This document shows, in pieces, positions 8,557-17,900 of a stretch of 64,000 nucleotides of DNA (within the stretch, counting starts at the first letter, position 1; each line of letters opens with the position of its first letter). A program made the translations under genes and the position numbers. The notes below the pieces were generated by a model. That model ran no database searches. It was given only the letters and a program-made list of their open reading frames with translations, and had not been told where the DNA came from. The DNA comes from Phycisphaerales bacterium (GTDB lineage: Bacteria; Planctomycetota; Phycisphaerae; Phycisphaerales; UBA1924): assembly GCA_905339235.1 (NCBI GenBank), contig CAJPFG010000001.1, positions 206,645 to 270,644 on the forward strand, written 5' to 3'.

Positions 8557-9066
8557 ATGAAGCAGCGACGTGGACGGAATCGCGGGGCTCGCGGCTTTAC
8601 GCTGATCGAAGTCATGATCGTGATTCTCATCGTGCTCGCGCTGGGCGGGCTGGTGGCGTACAACCTGTTGGGCACCAAGGAGAAGGCCGACGACGATCTG
8701 GTCAAGATCGACATGAACACACTGAAGCAGGCGCTCAAGAACTTCCGGTTCACTCACAACCGGTACCCCACCGACGAGGAGGGACTGCGGGTTCTTTGGG
8801 ACAAGGAAGCGGCGATCGATGAGGATGTCCAGAAGAAGTGGACCAAACTCACGGAAGCCCCGATGGCCAAGGATCGCTACGGCAACGAGTGGGGATATCG
8901 CCAGAAGAGCGAACACACCGAGGATGAAGACGCCTACGACCTGTGGTCGTATGGGCGGGACAAAACCGAGGGCACCGACGACGACATTGTCTCCTGGGAC
9001 AAGGACGCCGAGTCCGGCGGCACGAGCGGGGACTCGTCGGGTTCGACGGGCACGACGGGCGGATGA
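8557..9066 (+). CDS. gspG: Major pseudopilin GspG
   Basis: 169 residues; main subunit of the pseudopilus. Seen: a short basic leader, then the prepilin peptidase recognition and methylation segment GFTLIEVMIVILIVLALGGL (residues about 11-30, with the +5 glutamate), the alpha-helical spine, and the GspG signature YPTDEEGLRVLW followed by MAKDRYGNEWGY and YDLWSYGRDKTEGTDDDIVSWD, which forms the calcium-binding C-terminal loop. The start at 8557 is favoured over a GTG at 8515 because GGAGG (8546-8550) lies 6 nt upstream and the leader is then of normal length. The C-terminus is a Gly/Ser/Thr-rich tail. Processing needs a prepilin peptidase, which is not in the window. Confidence 0.95.
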   Translation: MKQRRGRNRGARGFTLIEVMIVILIVLALGGLVAYNLLGTKEKADDDLVKIDMNTLKQALKNFRFTHNRYPTDEEGLRVLWDKEAAIDEDVQKKWTKLTEAPMAKDRYGNEWGYRQKSEHTEDEDAYDLWSYGRDKTEGTDDDIVSWDKDAESGGTSGDSSGSTGTTGG

Positions 9067-9069
9067 CGT

Positions 9070-9750
9070 ATGACATCCGCCCGATGCCAGCGAGCGCGGG
9101 CGGAGAAGCGCGGCCTCGGTTGGGGAGGGGGGTCGCGCCGGGGGGTCATTCGGCGCGGTTTTTCCATCCTTGAGTTGTTGATCGTGCTCGCGTTGGTGCT
9201 TGCGGTGCTTTCTCTGGCGATGCCGTCCTTGACGGTTTGGGCGACCGCCGGAGAGCGAGAGTCCCGCGAGCAGTTCGCCAGCGCGGCCATGATGGCGCGC
9301 GGAGCGGCGCGGGAGCGCGGGATCACAGTGGAACTTTGGGCGGAAGGAGCCGGCAACCGGCTCGTGATCCGGCGGGCTGCAAACCCGTCGAATCCGAACT
9401 CCGAGGAAACGGGGCCCACCGCGGCGGGGCCGGTGCTGGAGCGGCTTGACGAGTTGCCGGGCGGCGCGAGGATAGGGATCGAATCGGACGCTGAGGTGGA
9501 GGGACTCACACCACCATCCGAGCGGGTGGAGCGTGCGATACTGCTGGCCGTCTTCTGGGCGGGAGGCGGGAGCGAGTTGCAGGGGAGTTGGAGCCTGCGG
9601 GCCGGCGCCGACACCTTCCGGCCGGTTATCAATGAATGGACCGGGTCGATTCAGTTCGAAGCGGTCGATACCGCGGCGGAAGCCGGAGACACCGCTCCGG
9701 CGGAGCCCGTGCCCGAAGAGGGCGAGCCGTCCGAAAAGGAGGCCGCATGA
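9070..9750 (+). CDS. gspH: Minor pseudopilin GspH/FimT-type
   Basis: 226 residues. Seen: the class III signal segment RRGFSILELLIVLALVLAVL, with the cleavage glycine and +5 glutamate, preceded by an unusually long (about 28-residue) Arg/Gly-rich leader. The globular part resembles the GspH/FimT family (MMARGAARERGITVELW ... NRLVIRRA), and the C-terminus is a Glu/Pro-rich tail. Minor pseudopilins cap and initiate the pseudopilus. The start follows the gspG stop by 3 nt; no shorter start with a normal leader exists in frame. The gene overlaps gspI by ATGA. Confidence 0.85.
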   Translation: MTSARCQRARAEKRGLGWGGGSRRGVIRRGFSILELLIVLALVLAVLSLAMPSLTVWATAGERESREQFASAAMMARGAARERGITVELWAEGAGNRLVIRRAANPSNPNSEETGPTAAGPVLERLDELPGGARIGIESDAEVEGLTPPSERVERAILLAVFWAGGGSELQGSWSLRAGADTFRPVINEWTGSIQFEAVDTAAEAGDTAPAEPVPEEGEPSEKEAA

Positions 9751-10169
9751 GAGGGATTCTCGTGCGACGGCGAGGCGCGATCCTGCTGGAGTGCCTGTTG
9801 GCGCTCGCGATATTCGTGGCCGCGGGGCTGGCGATTCTGGCATATGTGGATCGGGCCTCGGGTTCGATGACGCTGACGCGGGACACGCTCCGGGCGGCTG
9901 ACCTGGCGCGAACAGCGATGAGCCGGATCGAGGCCGGGGTCGCGTCGGCGGACACAATGTCGGGCCCGGTGAGGCCGGAAGATGAGGAGGAATCGACGCT
10001 CTCCGCCGAGGCGTGGGAGTTGGAAGTACGAAGCGAGCCTGCTGGGCCGCAGGGTCTCTCGCGCGTCACGATTCGGGCGATCAAGAGGCCCTCAGGAGGA
10101 TCGGACCGCGAACTGGCGTCATTCACGCTGGTGCAGGGCGTTCGGCTTGCGCGGAGGGCAGAGCGATGA
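9747..10169 (+). CDS. gspI: Minor pseudopilin GspI-like
   Basis: 140 residues. Seen: a prepilin-like N-terminus RRRGAILLECLLALAIFVAAGL, with glycine before the cleavage site and glutamate at +5, then a small globular domain. The usual F at +1 is replaced by A. Position between gspH and gspJ, size and the ATGA overlaps with both neighbours support GspI, a component of the GspI-J-K tip complex. Sequence similarity beyond the N-terminal helix is weak, so the I designation rests largely on gene order. Translation is probably coupled through 9747-10750. Confidence 0.75.
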   Translation: MRGILVRRRGAILLECLLALAIFVAAGLAILAYVDRASGSMTLTRDTLRAADLARTAMSRIEAGVASADTMSGPVRPEDEEESTLSAEAWELEVRSEPAGPQGLSRVTIRAIKRPSGGSDRELASFTLVQGVRLARRAER

Positions 10170-10750
10170 AGCGCGGGTTCACGCTGATCGAGGTGATCGT
10201 CGCGATCGCGCTCATCTTGGCGCTCAGCATGAGCATCTTCTCCTTCGGATGGGCGATGCTGCACCGTCGGGAGTGGTTCTTGATGGAGTGCGCCGGCGAC
10301 GCCGCGGCGGAGGCCATGTGCGACGAGTTGGAAGATGACCTCGCGACAACGTCGGTGATCGACGGGTCGGGGAACGCGGGGATCGAGGGGACGGGGGAGT
10401 CGATCGTAGTTCGTGCCCGCGGCGTGCGGCGCGGCGGAGCGTCGCTCGCCGAGGATACCGGGTGCGAGTTTCGCTTCGACGTCGCGTCGGGAGCGCTCCA
10501 CGGCCGCCGGCTTGATGGCGCATCGGCGGATTCGGTGGTGGGGAAGTTGGGGCGGGTACGGCTGAGGTATTGGGACGGGCGCGAATGGCAAGATTCCTTC
10601 AACAGCGCCCGCGCGGGTCGCCTTCCGGCGATGGTTGAGGTGCGTTTCTGGCGCTCGGGAGCGGGAGGTGAAGACGAGGAGACCTGGGGCCTCGCGGACC
10701 GGACGCGAGTGATGGTCGTTCCCGATTCGGGAGAGAGGGAACAGGGGTGA
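10166..10750 (+). CDS. gspJ: Minor pseudopilin GspJ-like
   Basis: 194 residues. Seen: a short leader MKRG, then FTLIEVIVAIALILALSMS, a canonical prepilin cleavage and methylation site with +5 glutamate. The rest has a predicted beta-rich domain with FRFDVASGALHGRRL and VRLRYWDGREWQDSF; the WDGREW type of motif is common in GspJ proteins. It overlaps gspI by ATGA at its start and gspK by GTGA at its end, so the pseudopilin set is translationally coupled. GspJ forms a tip complex with GspI and GspK. Confidence 0.85.
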   Translation: MKRGFTLIEVIVAIALILALSMSIFSFGWAMLHRREWFLMECAGDAAAEAMCDELEDDLATTSVIDGSGNAGIEGTGESIVVRARGVRRGGASLAEDTGCEFRFDVASGALHGRRLDGASADSVVGKLGRVRLRYWDGREWQDSFNSARAGRLPAMVEVRFWRSGAGGEDEETWGLADRTRVMVVPDSGEREQG

Positions 10751-12282
10751 GCACGCGGCGAGCCACACCTTCGCTGACGAACCGCCGCGTGACGCGCGCG
10801 GGGGTGGTGCTGCTCGCGGTGCTGGTGGTGATCACTCTGTCGGCGCTGATCGGGACGACGCTGATACTTCGAGCGGATGCGGAGCGTGCGGGCGCTTCGG
10901 CGTCGCTGGAGCGAATGCGGCTGCGTGCGCTCGCGTGGTCGGGCGTGCAGGCGGTCATCGCCGAGATGGAGGCCCAGCGAGACACGCTGCTGGACGGGGG
11001 CGAGCCGCTCCTGAATCCCGAATGGACGCTTTGGGAGGAAGGCGGGCGGCGGGGCGTCGTGCGATTGCAGGCGGTCCACGGCGAAGACCTGGTCGAGAGC
11101 GAGGGCGCCAAACTGGACGTGAACAAGGCTACGGAGGCCATGCTGGCGCTGGTCCCCGGGCTCGACGCGGGCAAGGCTAAGGGGATCGTGGCGGCGAGGG
11201 GATCGGGCGAACTGGGCTCCGCCGAGGCTATTGGTGGTGTGCAGGACATCACTTGGGATGCGATGTACGGGTCGGTTGATGCGACGGGCGGGGGCGATTC
11301 GCCCGGTTCGCTCGTCTCGTTGCTCACCGCGTTCGCGTTTGATCCCAACATTCAGGCAGGGGTTTCTCGTGAAGGGCGAGAATCACGGGGAGAGGAGAGG
11401 GTTCATGTATCCGAGGGCTGGTCCGAGGAATTGAAGAAGCAGTTGGAGGGTCGATTGTCCGGGGCGGCGTTGGCCGCGGCCGAGGCGGTACTTCGTACCT
11501 CCACGGTCGCCCATGAATCCGCGGTCGTGGGGATCGCCCGGGCCAAGACTGGTGACGCCAGGGTCTGGGGCGAGGTGTTGGATGTCCTGACGACTCGCGA
11601 CGACGCGTTCGCGAGGGGTCGGGTGGATGTGACGCGGGCGTCCGCGGCGGTTCTGGGGTGCATTCCGGGCATTGACGCCGCCGCGGCCGCGAGAATCCTG
11701 CGGATTCGCAGCGGCCTGGCGACGGAAGACCTTCGGAACGTGGGATGGCTGGTAACGGATGCGGGGCTGACGCCGGATCAGTTTCAGCAGGCCGCGGCGT
11801 GGGTGACGACGCGGACCACGGTGTGGCGGGTTCGGATCGAAGCGTCGATCGAGGCGCCGGAGATTGACGAAGAACGCGGCGAAGTGGAAGCCCACCGAAT
11901 GGTCTGGGATGCGGTTGTTGACGCGTCGGGGCCCGTGGCACGGGCGGCGTATCTGCGGGATGTGACCTACCTGCCGGAACTGCGGACGAGGCTGGAACGG
12001 GCGGACGCGGAGAAGGAGCGGATCGCGGCGATGTCACCGACGGCGGAATCGGAAGCGTCCGGAACGCCGAGCCGGGAGTCGGCCGCGGAACCGCGTTCTG
12101 GGGAGGCGGGGGTGCCGCGGGGGGGCCGGGAAAACAAGCCTCGGGAGGCCTCGACAACGCGTGATCCGCAGGTCAAAGATGAACGGACGGAACCCCCGGC
12201 GGTCGATGCTGAGGGGACAACGAGCGGGGCGCCTGTGCTGAAGGATCGGCGGATAGGGCGTTGGCGCGGGCGAGGAGCGTGA
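10747..12282 (+). CDS. gspK: Minor pseudopilin / tip protein GspK
   Basis: 511 residues, longer than the roughly 320 of typical GspK. Seen: an N-terminal hydrophobic segment GVVLLAVLVVITLSALIGTT (about 19-38), a helix with RLRALAWSGVQAVIAEME, then two helix-hairpin-helix-like units: LDVNKATEAMLALVPGLDAGKAKGI and VDVTRASAAVLGCIPGIDAAAAARIL. GspK is the pseudopilus tip subunit, lacks the +5 glutamate in many species and contains such SAM/HhH-like repeats. The C-terminal about 130 residues are a charged, low-complexity extension (EKERIAAMSPTAESEASG ...), which is unusual. GTG start overlapping the gspJ stop. Confidence 0.85.
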   Translation: MSTRRATPSLTNRRVTRAGVVLLAVLVVITLSALIGTTLILRADAERAGASASLERMRLRALAWSGVQAVIAEMEAQRDTLLDGGEPLLNPEWTLWEEGGRRGVVRLQAVHGEDLVESEGAKLDVNKATEAMLALVPGLDAGKAKGIVAARGSGELGSAEAIGGVQDITWDAMYGSVDATGGGDSPGSLVSLLTAFAFDPNIQAGVSREGRESRGEERVHVSEGWSEELKKQLEGRLSGAALAAAEAVLRTSTVAHESAVVGIARAKTGDARVWGEVLDVLTTRDDAFARGRVDVTRASAAVLGCIPGIDAAAAARILRIRSGLATEDLRNVGWLVTDAGLTPDQFQQAAAWVTTRTTVWRVRIEASIEAPEIDEERGEVEAHRMVWDAVVDASGPVARAAYLRDVTYLPELRTRLERADAEKERIAAMSPTAESEASGTPSRESAAEPRSGEAGVPRGGRENKPREASTTRDPQVKDERTEPPAVDAEGTTSGAPVLKDRRIGRWRGRGA

Positions 12283-12285
12283 CTC

Positions 12286-13851
12286 ATGGTCGGGTCTGGA
12301 AGGGACTACACGTTGGTGGAGTTGGATGGGAGACGCCTCACGGCGATCGCCGCGGCGGTCGGGCTGGAGCGGGTCGAGGTATTGCGGTGGCACACCGCGG
12401 ACCGGCCGGAGCGAATCAAGGGGGACGACGCGGCCGCGCTCGGCGGCTGGATCGCCGAGGAGTTGCGGCAGGCGGAGATCGCGAGGGGTCGGGTGGTGCT
12501 GGTGATTCCCCGTGGGGAAGTGGTGTTGAAGCCGCTTTCGCTGCCGCGGCCGGCGGTGGGCGCCGTGGGAGATGCGGAACTTGGCGGGATGGTCCGGCTT
12601 CAGATCGCGCGGCAACTCACCATGACCACGGAGCAGACCGCCATCGATTACGTGGTGCTGGGCGAAGCGGCAGGTGAGGGCGCGGGGACGGTCAACGTGC
12701 TCGCGGGAGCGCTGCCGGCGGATCGCGCGGCATGGTGGATGTCGCTTTCGGACGAGGCGGGTCTGGCGGTGAAGCGGATCGCGTTGCGATGCCTGGGTAT
12801 CGGCGCGCTGCTTGGTGAACTGTCGGTGCGGAGGGCGGGGGCGGTGATGGGCGTCGCGGTGGGGGCGCATGCCACCGACTTTGTGATCGTCGAAGAGGGA
12901 CGCGTGGTGTTCGCTCGCGCGGCCGAGCAGCCCCGGCCGGCGGATTCGGACGCGTTCGAGACCTTCGCCGAGCGGATCGGGGTCGAAGCGAAGCGCACGT
13001 GGATGAGTCATCGTGGCGGCAAAACCGCGGGTGCGATCGAGGGCGTGGTGGTTGTTGGCGAGGGGTCGTTGTGCGAGCGGGTCGCGGCGAGGTGCGGCGC
13101 GGCCTTGGATACCAAGGGCGAGACCATGCGGGCTCCGGCGCTCGTCCGGATGCCCGACCACATGCCCGAGATGCTGCGGGCCGACGCGGCGGCGCTGATG
13201 GGCTTACTCCTGGAAGTCGTGCAGGAACGGGTGAGCCTGGACTTTGCGAATCCGAGGAAAGCGCCTGACGCCGCGGCCCGGAAGCGCCAGTTAACGCTGG
13301 CCGGGGTGCTGGGCGCCATCATCCTCGGCGGCGGGGGCTATGTCGCGGCGAGCCAGAGCCTTCAGGGCTTGCGCGGGGACCTGAAGGGGCTGGAGGCCCG
13401 CGAAAAGACGCTTCAAGGCGACGTTGATGCGTTCTTGAGAGAGCACGCCCGGGTGAGGCATGTGGAGCAATGGAGGGGCGGCGGCGTGGATTGGCTCTCC
13501 CACGTGGCGTACCTGAATCAGGCGATGCCCGATCCGAGGCTGGCCACGCTGGACGAGTTCACCGCGCGGATGTCCGGGGAGGTCTCGTTCTCGCTCAAGC
13601 CAAAGAGTTCGTACCCCGCCGGGACCTGGGCCGTTCGACGGAGCGCTTCGATCGATCTGACGGGCCGGATGGAAGCCAGGCAGGTCGCTTCAGAGTTGCG
13701 TGACATCCTCATCGCCTCGGGCGCGTACGAGGTTCAAAGTCGCGGGGCGGATACTCCGGAGCGATTCAGCCTGCTCCTCGCGAGCGACCGTCTTAAGCCG
13801 ATTCCCGAGCCCGCGGCGGCCAAGCCATCGGGGAAAGGAGCGGCGAAATGA
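12286..13851 (+). CDS. gspL: GspL/PilM-PilN-type assembly protein
   Basis: 521 residues. Seen: an actin-like PilM/GspL cytosolic domain (residues about 1-325; it opens with YTLVELDGRRLTAI and contains MGVAVGAHATDFVIVEEGRVVFAR as the nucleotide-binding-like sheet), a basic stretch and one transmembrane helix (LAGVLGAIILGGGGYVAAS, about 343-362), then a coiled coil and a periplasmic ferredoxin-like domain (about 430-505) like PilN. In type IV pilus systems PilM and PilN are separate; in T2SS they are fused as GspL, as here. It recruits GspE to the membrane. It starts 3 nt after gspK and overlaps the next gene by ATGA. Confidence 0.85.
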   Translation: MVGSGRDYTLVELDGRRLTAIAAAVGLERVEVLRWHTADRPERIKGDDAAALGGWIAEELRQAEIARGRVVLVIPRGEVVLKPLSLPRPAVGAVGDAELGGMVRLQIARQLTMTTEQTAIDYVVLGEAAGEGAGTVNVLAGALPADRAAWWMSLSDEAGLAVKRIALRCLGIGALLGELSVRRAGAVMGVAVGAHATDFVIVEEGRVVFARAAEQPRPADSDAFETFAERIGVEAKRTWMSHRGGKTAGAIEGVVVVGEGSLCERVAARCGAALDTKGETMRAPALVRMPDHMPEMLRADAAALMGLLLEVVQERVSLDFANPRKAPDAAARKRQLTLAGVLGAIILGGGGYVAASQSLQGLRGDLKGLEAREKTLQGDVDAFLREHARVRHVEQWRGGGVDWLSHVAYLNQAMPDPRLATLDEFTARMSGEVSFSLKPKSSYPAGTWAVRRSASIDLTGRMEARQVASELRDILIASGAYEVQSRGADTPERFSLLLASDRLKPIPEPAAAKPSGKGAAK

Positions 13852-14852
13852 AGACCTCTCCGTACCTGATGCCGGTTGCGGCGGGCCTTGGCGCGATCGG
13901 GCTGGGCTGGGTCGGCGTGAACTCGGTGTACCTGGCGCCCAAAGACGAACTGATGTCGCGGATTGAGGCGAAGCGGTCGAGCATCGCTGCGATGGAAGGG
14001 ACGCTGAAGAATCGGCCCGACGTGCGATCCGAGGCCAAGGCCATTGGTGCGTCGCTGCTCGGCGAGGACCTGGACGAACTGAGCGCCCGCTTCCGCGACG
14101 GACTGGCGCGGGTGGCCGAGCAGAAGGGCCTGATCAAAGTGACCGTGGAAGCGGGGCGTCCGCAGGACGAACTCAATCCGCTGATCAACACCAAGGGAAT
14201 CGCGGTCACACTGAAGAAGGACCTGCGAAAGTACCCGGACTTCGGCGTAGTTCGAGGCACGGTGAAGGGGCAGGGTTCGTTGGAAGAAGCCTTGGGGGTG
14301 GTGGCCGCGTTGGAGGCTCAGACCTGGGTGCACCGTGTGGAGGGATTCTCCATCAAGCCGGCGGACAAGGATCGAACCCGGTTCGAGGTACGGGTGGAGG
14401 CGGCGACGCTCTATGCCCCAGACCTGGCGAAGGCAGCCGGGGCGGCCGGTCCCGAGCCGACTCTGGCCCTCGCGTCGGAGAAGGCGGGGGAGTTGGTTCG
14501 GCAGGTCGCGGCCAAGAACGTATTCCGCAAGCCTTCAGACGCCGGGGCGCCTTCCGTGCCGGTCGTGACACTCAAGCCCTCGCCCTCTCCGGACAGCGAG
14601 CCGCCGCGGGCGATTCCGTTCGCCACCTACGAGGACTGGAAACTCACCGGCGTTGCCCTGGGACACGCCGGGGCCGAGGCATTTTTTCTGAACGTGCGCA
14701 CCGGCGAAAAGGTGACCGTTCAGAAGGGTGGGGCGGTGCTGGACGCGGTGTTCCTCGATGGAACCGGTGAGACGGCGGTGGTGGAGATCGCTGGGAAGCG
14801 GTTCGAAGTGACAAACGGCCAGACTCTGGCCGCGCGTAAGCCCATGGGATGA
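13848..14852 (+). CDS. gspM: GspM/PilO-type protein fused to a PilP/GspC-like domain
   Basis: 334 residues. Seen: a short cytosolic tip, one transmembrane helix (LMPVAAGLGAIGLGWVGVNS), a coiled-coil segment and a ferredoxin-like PilO/GspM domain (about 90-185). A linker follows, and then a region that resembles the homology-region domain of PilP/GspC: it starts AAKNVFRKP (about 220-230), with a Pro-rich spacer and then WKLTGVALGHAGAEAFFLNV and the closing GKRFEVTNGQTL. In other systems that domain binds the N0 domain of the secretin. No separate gspC is present, so this fusion would link the inner-membrane platform directly to the giant secretin (inference). Confidence 0.75.
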   Translation: MKTSPYLMPVAAGLGAIGLGWVGVNSVYLAPKDELMSRIEAKRSSIAAMEGTLKNRPDVRSEAKAIGASLLGEDLDELSARFRDGLARVAEQKGLIKVTVEAGRPQDELNPLINTKGIAVTLKKDLRKYPDFGVVRGTVKGQGSLEEALGVVAALEAQTWVHRVEGFSIKPADKDRTRFEVRVEAATLYAPDLAKAAGAAGPEPTLALASEKAGELVRQVAAKNVFRKPSDAGAPSVPVVTLKPSPSPDSEPPRAIPFATYEDWKLTGVALGHAGAEAFFLNVRTGEKVTVQKGGAVLDAVFLDGTGETAVVEIAGKRFEVTNGQTLAARKPMG

Positions 14853-14860
14853 TGTAGACT

Positions 14861-14911
14861 GTCCCCGCAGCGGGCGGAGTTGCCCGCGGAACTCGATTCG
14901 TTTGCGGGGAC
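14861..14911 (+). promoter_or_regulatory. Nested hairpins in the leader of the giant secretin gene
   Basis: A 9-bp perfect inverted repeat (GTCCCCGCA at 14861-14869 and TGCGGGGAC at 14903-14911) encloses a second 6-bp stem (GCGGGC / GCCCGC, 14870-14887). The structure lies between the gspM stop (14852) and the AGGGAGG ribosome-binding site at 14921-14927. It could act as an attenuator or 3' stabiliser that sets secretin level apart from the upstream operon. Confidence 0.55.
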
Positions 14912-14932
14912 CGTGCAAGCAGGGAGGTTCCG

Positions 14933-17900
14933 ATGCCCCGTCGCAAGACCCGGAGTCTATTGGTATCGGCGTCGCTGGTGGCCGTGGTCGGCCTGCCGGT
15001 GTCGGTATGGTCGCAGGACGCCCAGCCGCCGGTGAAAGCGCCCGAGTCCGCGGCGGGCGGTGCTGCGGCGATGCAGCCGGATCCGACCAAGGCGGACTCG
15101 AAGTTGAGGTTCAACTTCAAGGACACGCCGATCGACCAGGTGCTGGACTTCTTCGCTCGCGAAAGCGGAGTGCCGGTCATCTACGAGGCGGCCATCCCGG
15201 CGGGGACGGTTTCGTTCGTCAGCGCGTCGGAATACACGTACGCCGAAGCGCTGTCCATTCTGAACCTGAACCTGGCCCGCTTCGGTGTGCACCTGAGGCG
15301 CGAAGCGCAGTACATGTACCTGGGGACTCTCCAGGACTCGATGAAGCGAGCGGCATCAACACCGGCGGATATGGCCCGGCTCAATGCGCTCACGCCCGAC
15401 CAGATCGTCACGGTCAGCATTCCCCTGGACAACGCCCGTGCGGACCAGGTCGCCGAGCAGGTGAAGACCATGGTGGGGGCCTACGGCGGGGTGCTCGCCA
15501 TCCCGACGCAGAACATGATCGTGGTGGTCGAGAGCGTCGGGCAGATCCGCCGCATCCGAGATGTGGTCGAGGCCATCGATTCAAGGAAGCCCGCCGACGC
15601 CGCGTTCAAGATGTTCGTGCTTCAGTACGCCAACTGCGACGCGGTGCTGAACGCACTCCGCGGCCTGGTGAGCGAGCGGCGGAGCACCGTCATCGTGGAC
15701 AAGGACGGCGGACAGCGAGTCGTGCAGGACCAGAACCTGCAGGGGCTGAATCTGGCCTCGGACCCGCGCACGAACTCGATTGTTGCGGTGGGGCCGGAAT
15801 CCCGGATCAAACTCGTGGCCGAGGTCGTGACGATGCTCGACGTGCCGGAGAACGCCGTCGGCACGTTCGGGGCCGCGACGGACACGAACGCGGGGGTCGA
15901 ACTTCGCACGTTCACCCTGACGAACATCACGGCCGAGGAGGCCGCGAAGCAGGTCAACGCGCTCTTCCAGGCGCTGGATCCCAAGCGCCGTCCGGCGGTG
16001 CTGCCTCTGCCGTCGGCCGGCAAGATCACGATCATCGGCGGCAAAGGGCTGGTGTCGCAGGCGGCGATGCTGCTTGGCGAACTGGACCCGGGCGCTGGTA
16101 TCGGCGGGCCGGCATCGGCAACTCTCGAGCGCCGCGCGGCCACGATCAAACTGAAGAATGCGACCCCGGCCATGATTGAGGGGCTGGTCACTCGACTCGG
16201 CACGCCGCGCCAGCAGCAGGTCTTGAAGATCGCGCCGACCCCGGACGGCAAGTCGATCATCGTGATGGGTCCGGACGCGGATGTGACGGCGGTGGAATCG
16301 CTGATCACAGCCCTGGATGTGCCCGCGGAGATGGACCGCGACGTTCGGATGGTGAAGATCACGCGGGGCGAGGCCGCGGAGGTCCTGCGACAGACCCAGA
16401 GCCTCTACGAGAAGACCGGTAAGGCGGCGCGCGAGCCGATCACGGCGACCCTCGACGAGGCGACGCGAACGGTGACGCTGGTCGGCAGCCGCGCGGCCTT
16501 GGGCGACTTCGACACGCTCCTCAACTCCACGCAAGCCGTCTCGGCGACCGAGCAGGAATCGCGGAAGTTCCAGTTGCAGCGCGGGACCCCCAGCAGCATT
16601 GCGGGGAAACTCTCGCGGCTGTCGCGATCGCTGCTCGCGCCGAGCGACGGCGCCGCGTATGTCGAGCCGATCTTCGACCCGGTTGACGAACTCGGGCTGC
16701 TGGTCGTGCGCGCCCAGCCCGCCCAGTTCCAGGTGCTCTCGGTGCTGGTCCAGCAACTCGACGCGGCCGAGGGCGGTGGCAGGGACGTTCGAGTCGTCAA
16801 ACTCGGGACCGCCGATCCGCACGGCGTGCTCAAGCGGGCACAGAAGATGTACGAGGAACGCACGGCCGGAATGACTCCCGAGCAGGCCGGCCCGATCGTC
16901 GCCGATTTCGACGAAACGACGGGGGCTGTCGTACTTTCGGGGCGCGCCGTGGGCATGCGGCTCTTTACCGAAACCCTGAACCAGGCGCAGCAGTTGGTGC
17001 CCCCCGCCCGTACCACGCGCGTGGTCGACGTCCACAACACCAGCGCGGCCAAGGTCATCGAGCCGCTGCGGAGCCTCATGGCCTCCGCGGACTCCATCGA
17101 CCCCGCACGCAAGGTCCCCGACCCGACGATGCAGGTGGTAGAGCGGACCAACTCGCTCCTGATCACGGCGGAAGACGCCCAGCACCGGCTCATTCAGGAC
17201 TTTGTCACACGCCTGGACAAGGTGGACGACCAGACGCTCCCGCCGATGAAGTTGATTCAGTTACGCCAGGCCGACGCCGCGGGCGTTGCCGGAATGCTGA
17301 CCGAGCAGTATGGCAAGCGCCCGCAGTCGGAGCGGCTGGCCAAGCCCGTGGAGGTCCGGTCCGACGCGGCGACGAACACGCTCATCGTCTCGGCCCACCC
17401 CGACCTCTTCACGGAGATCAAATCGTTCGTGGAAGAGATGAACAAGGAAAAGCGCGAGGCGCCCGATCGCGTGACGGAGTTGTTCCCGCTCAAGGTGGCC
17501 AAGGCGGTTGACGTCGCGACCGCGATGGATCGGCTGTACCCCGAGCCCCCGATGCCGGTGGATCGATTGAACCGGCCGCAGCCGTGGCTGCGCAAGGCGA
17601 AGGACGTCTTCGTTTCGGCGGAGGCCACAAGCAACTCGCTGATCATCGACGCATCGCCCGAGCGGATGGAGTCGCTCAAGCAACTGGCCGAGCGACTGGA
17701 CCGGGTCGAAGTGCCGCCGCAGGCTCAACTTCGCACCTTCCGCGTGCCCACGCAGAGCCTGGACGCGGTGACACGCACGCTCCAGAGCATGTCCACACGC
17801 GGCCTTCTCACCGAGCCGGCCCAGCCGGGCAAGCAGCCCGTTCAGGTGCTCATCGAGCCGGAGCCAAAGAGCGGCACGCTGATCGTCGCCGGAGATTCCA

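Noticed and set aside
15581..17185. A long minus-strand open frame opposite the first secretin repeats
   Set aside because: Shadow of a secure plus-strand domain array.
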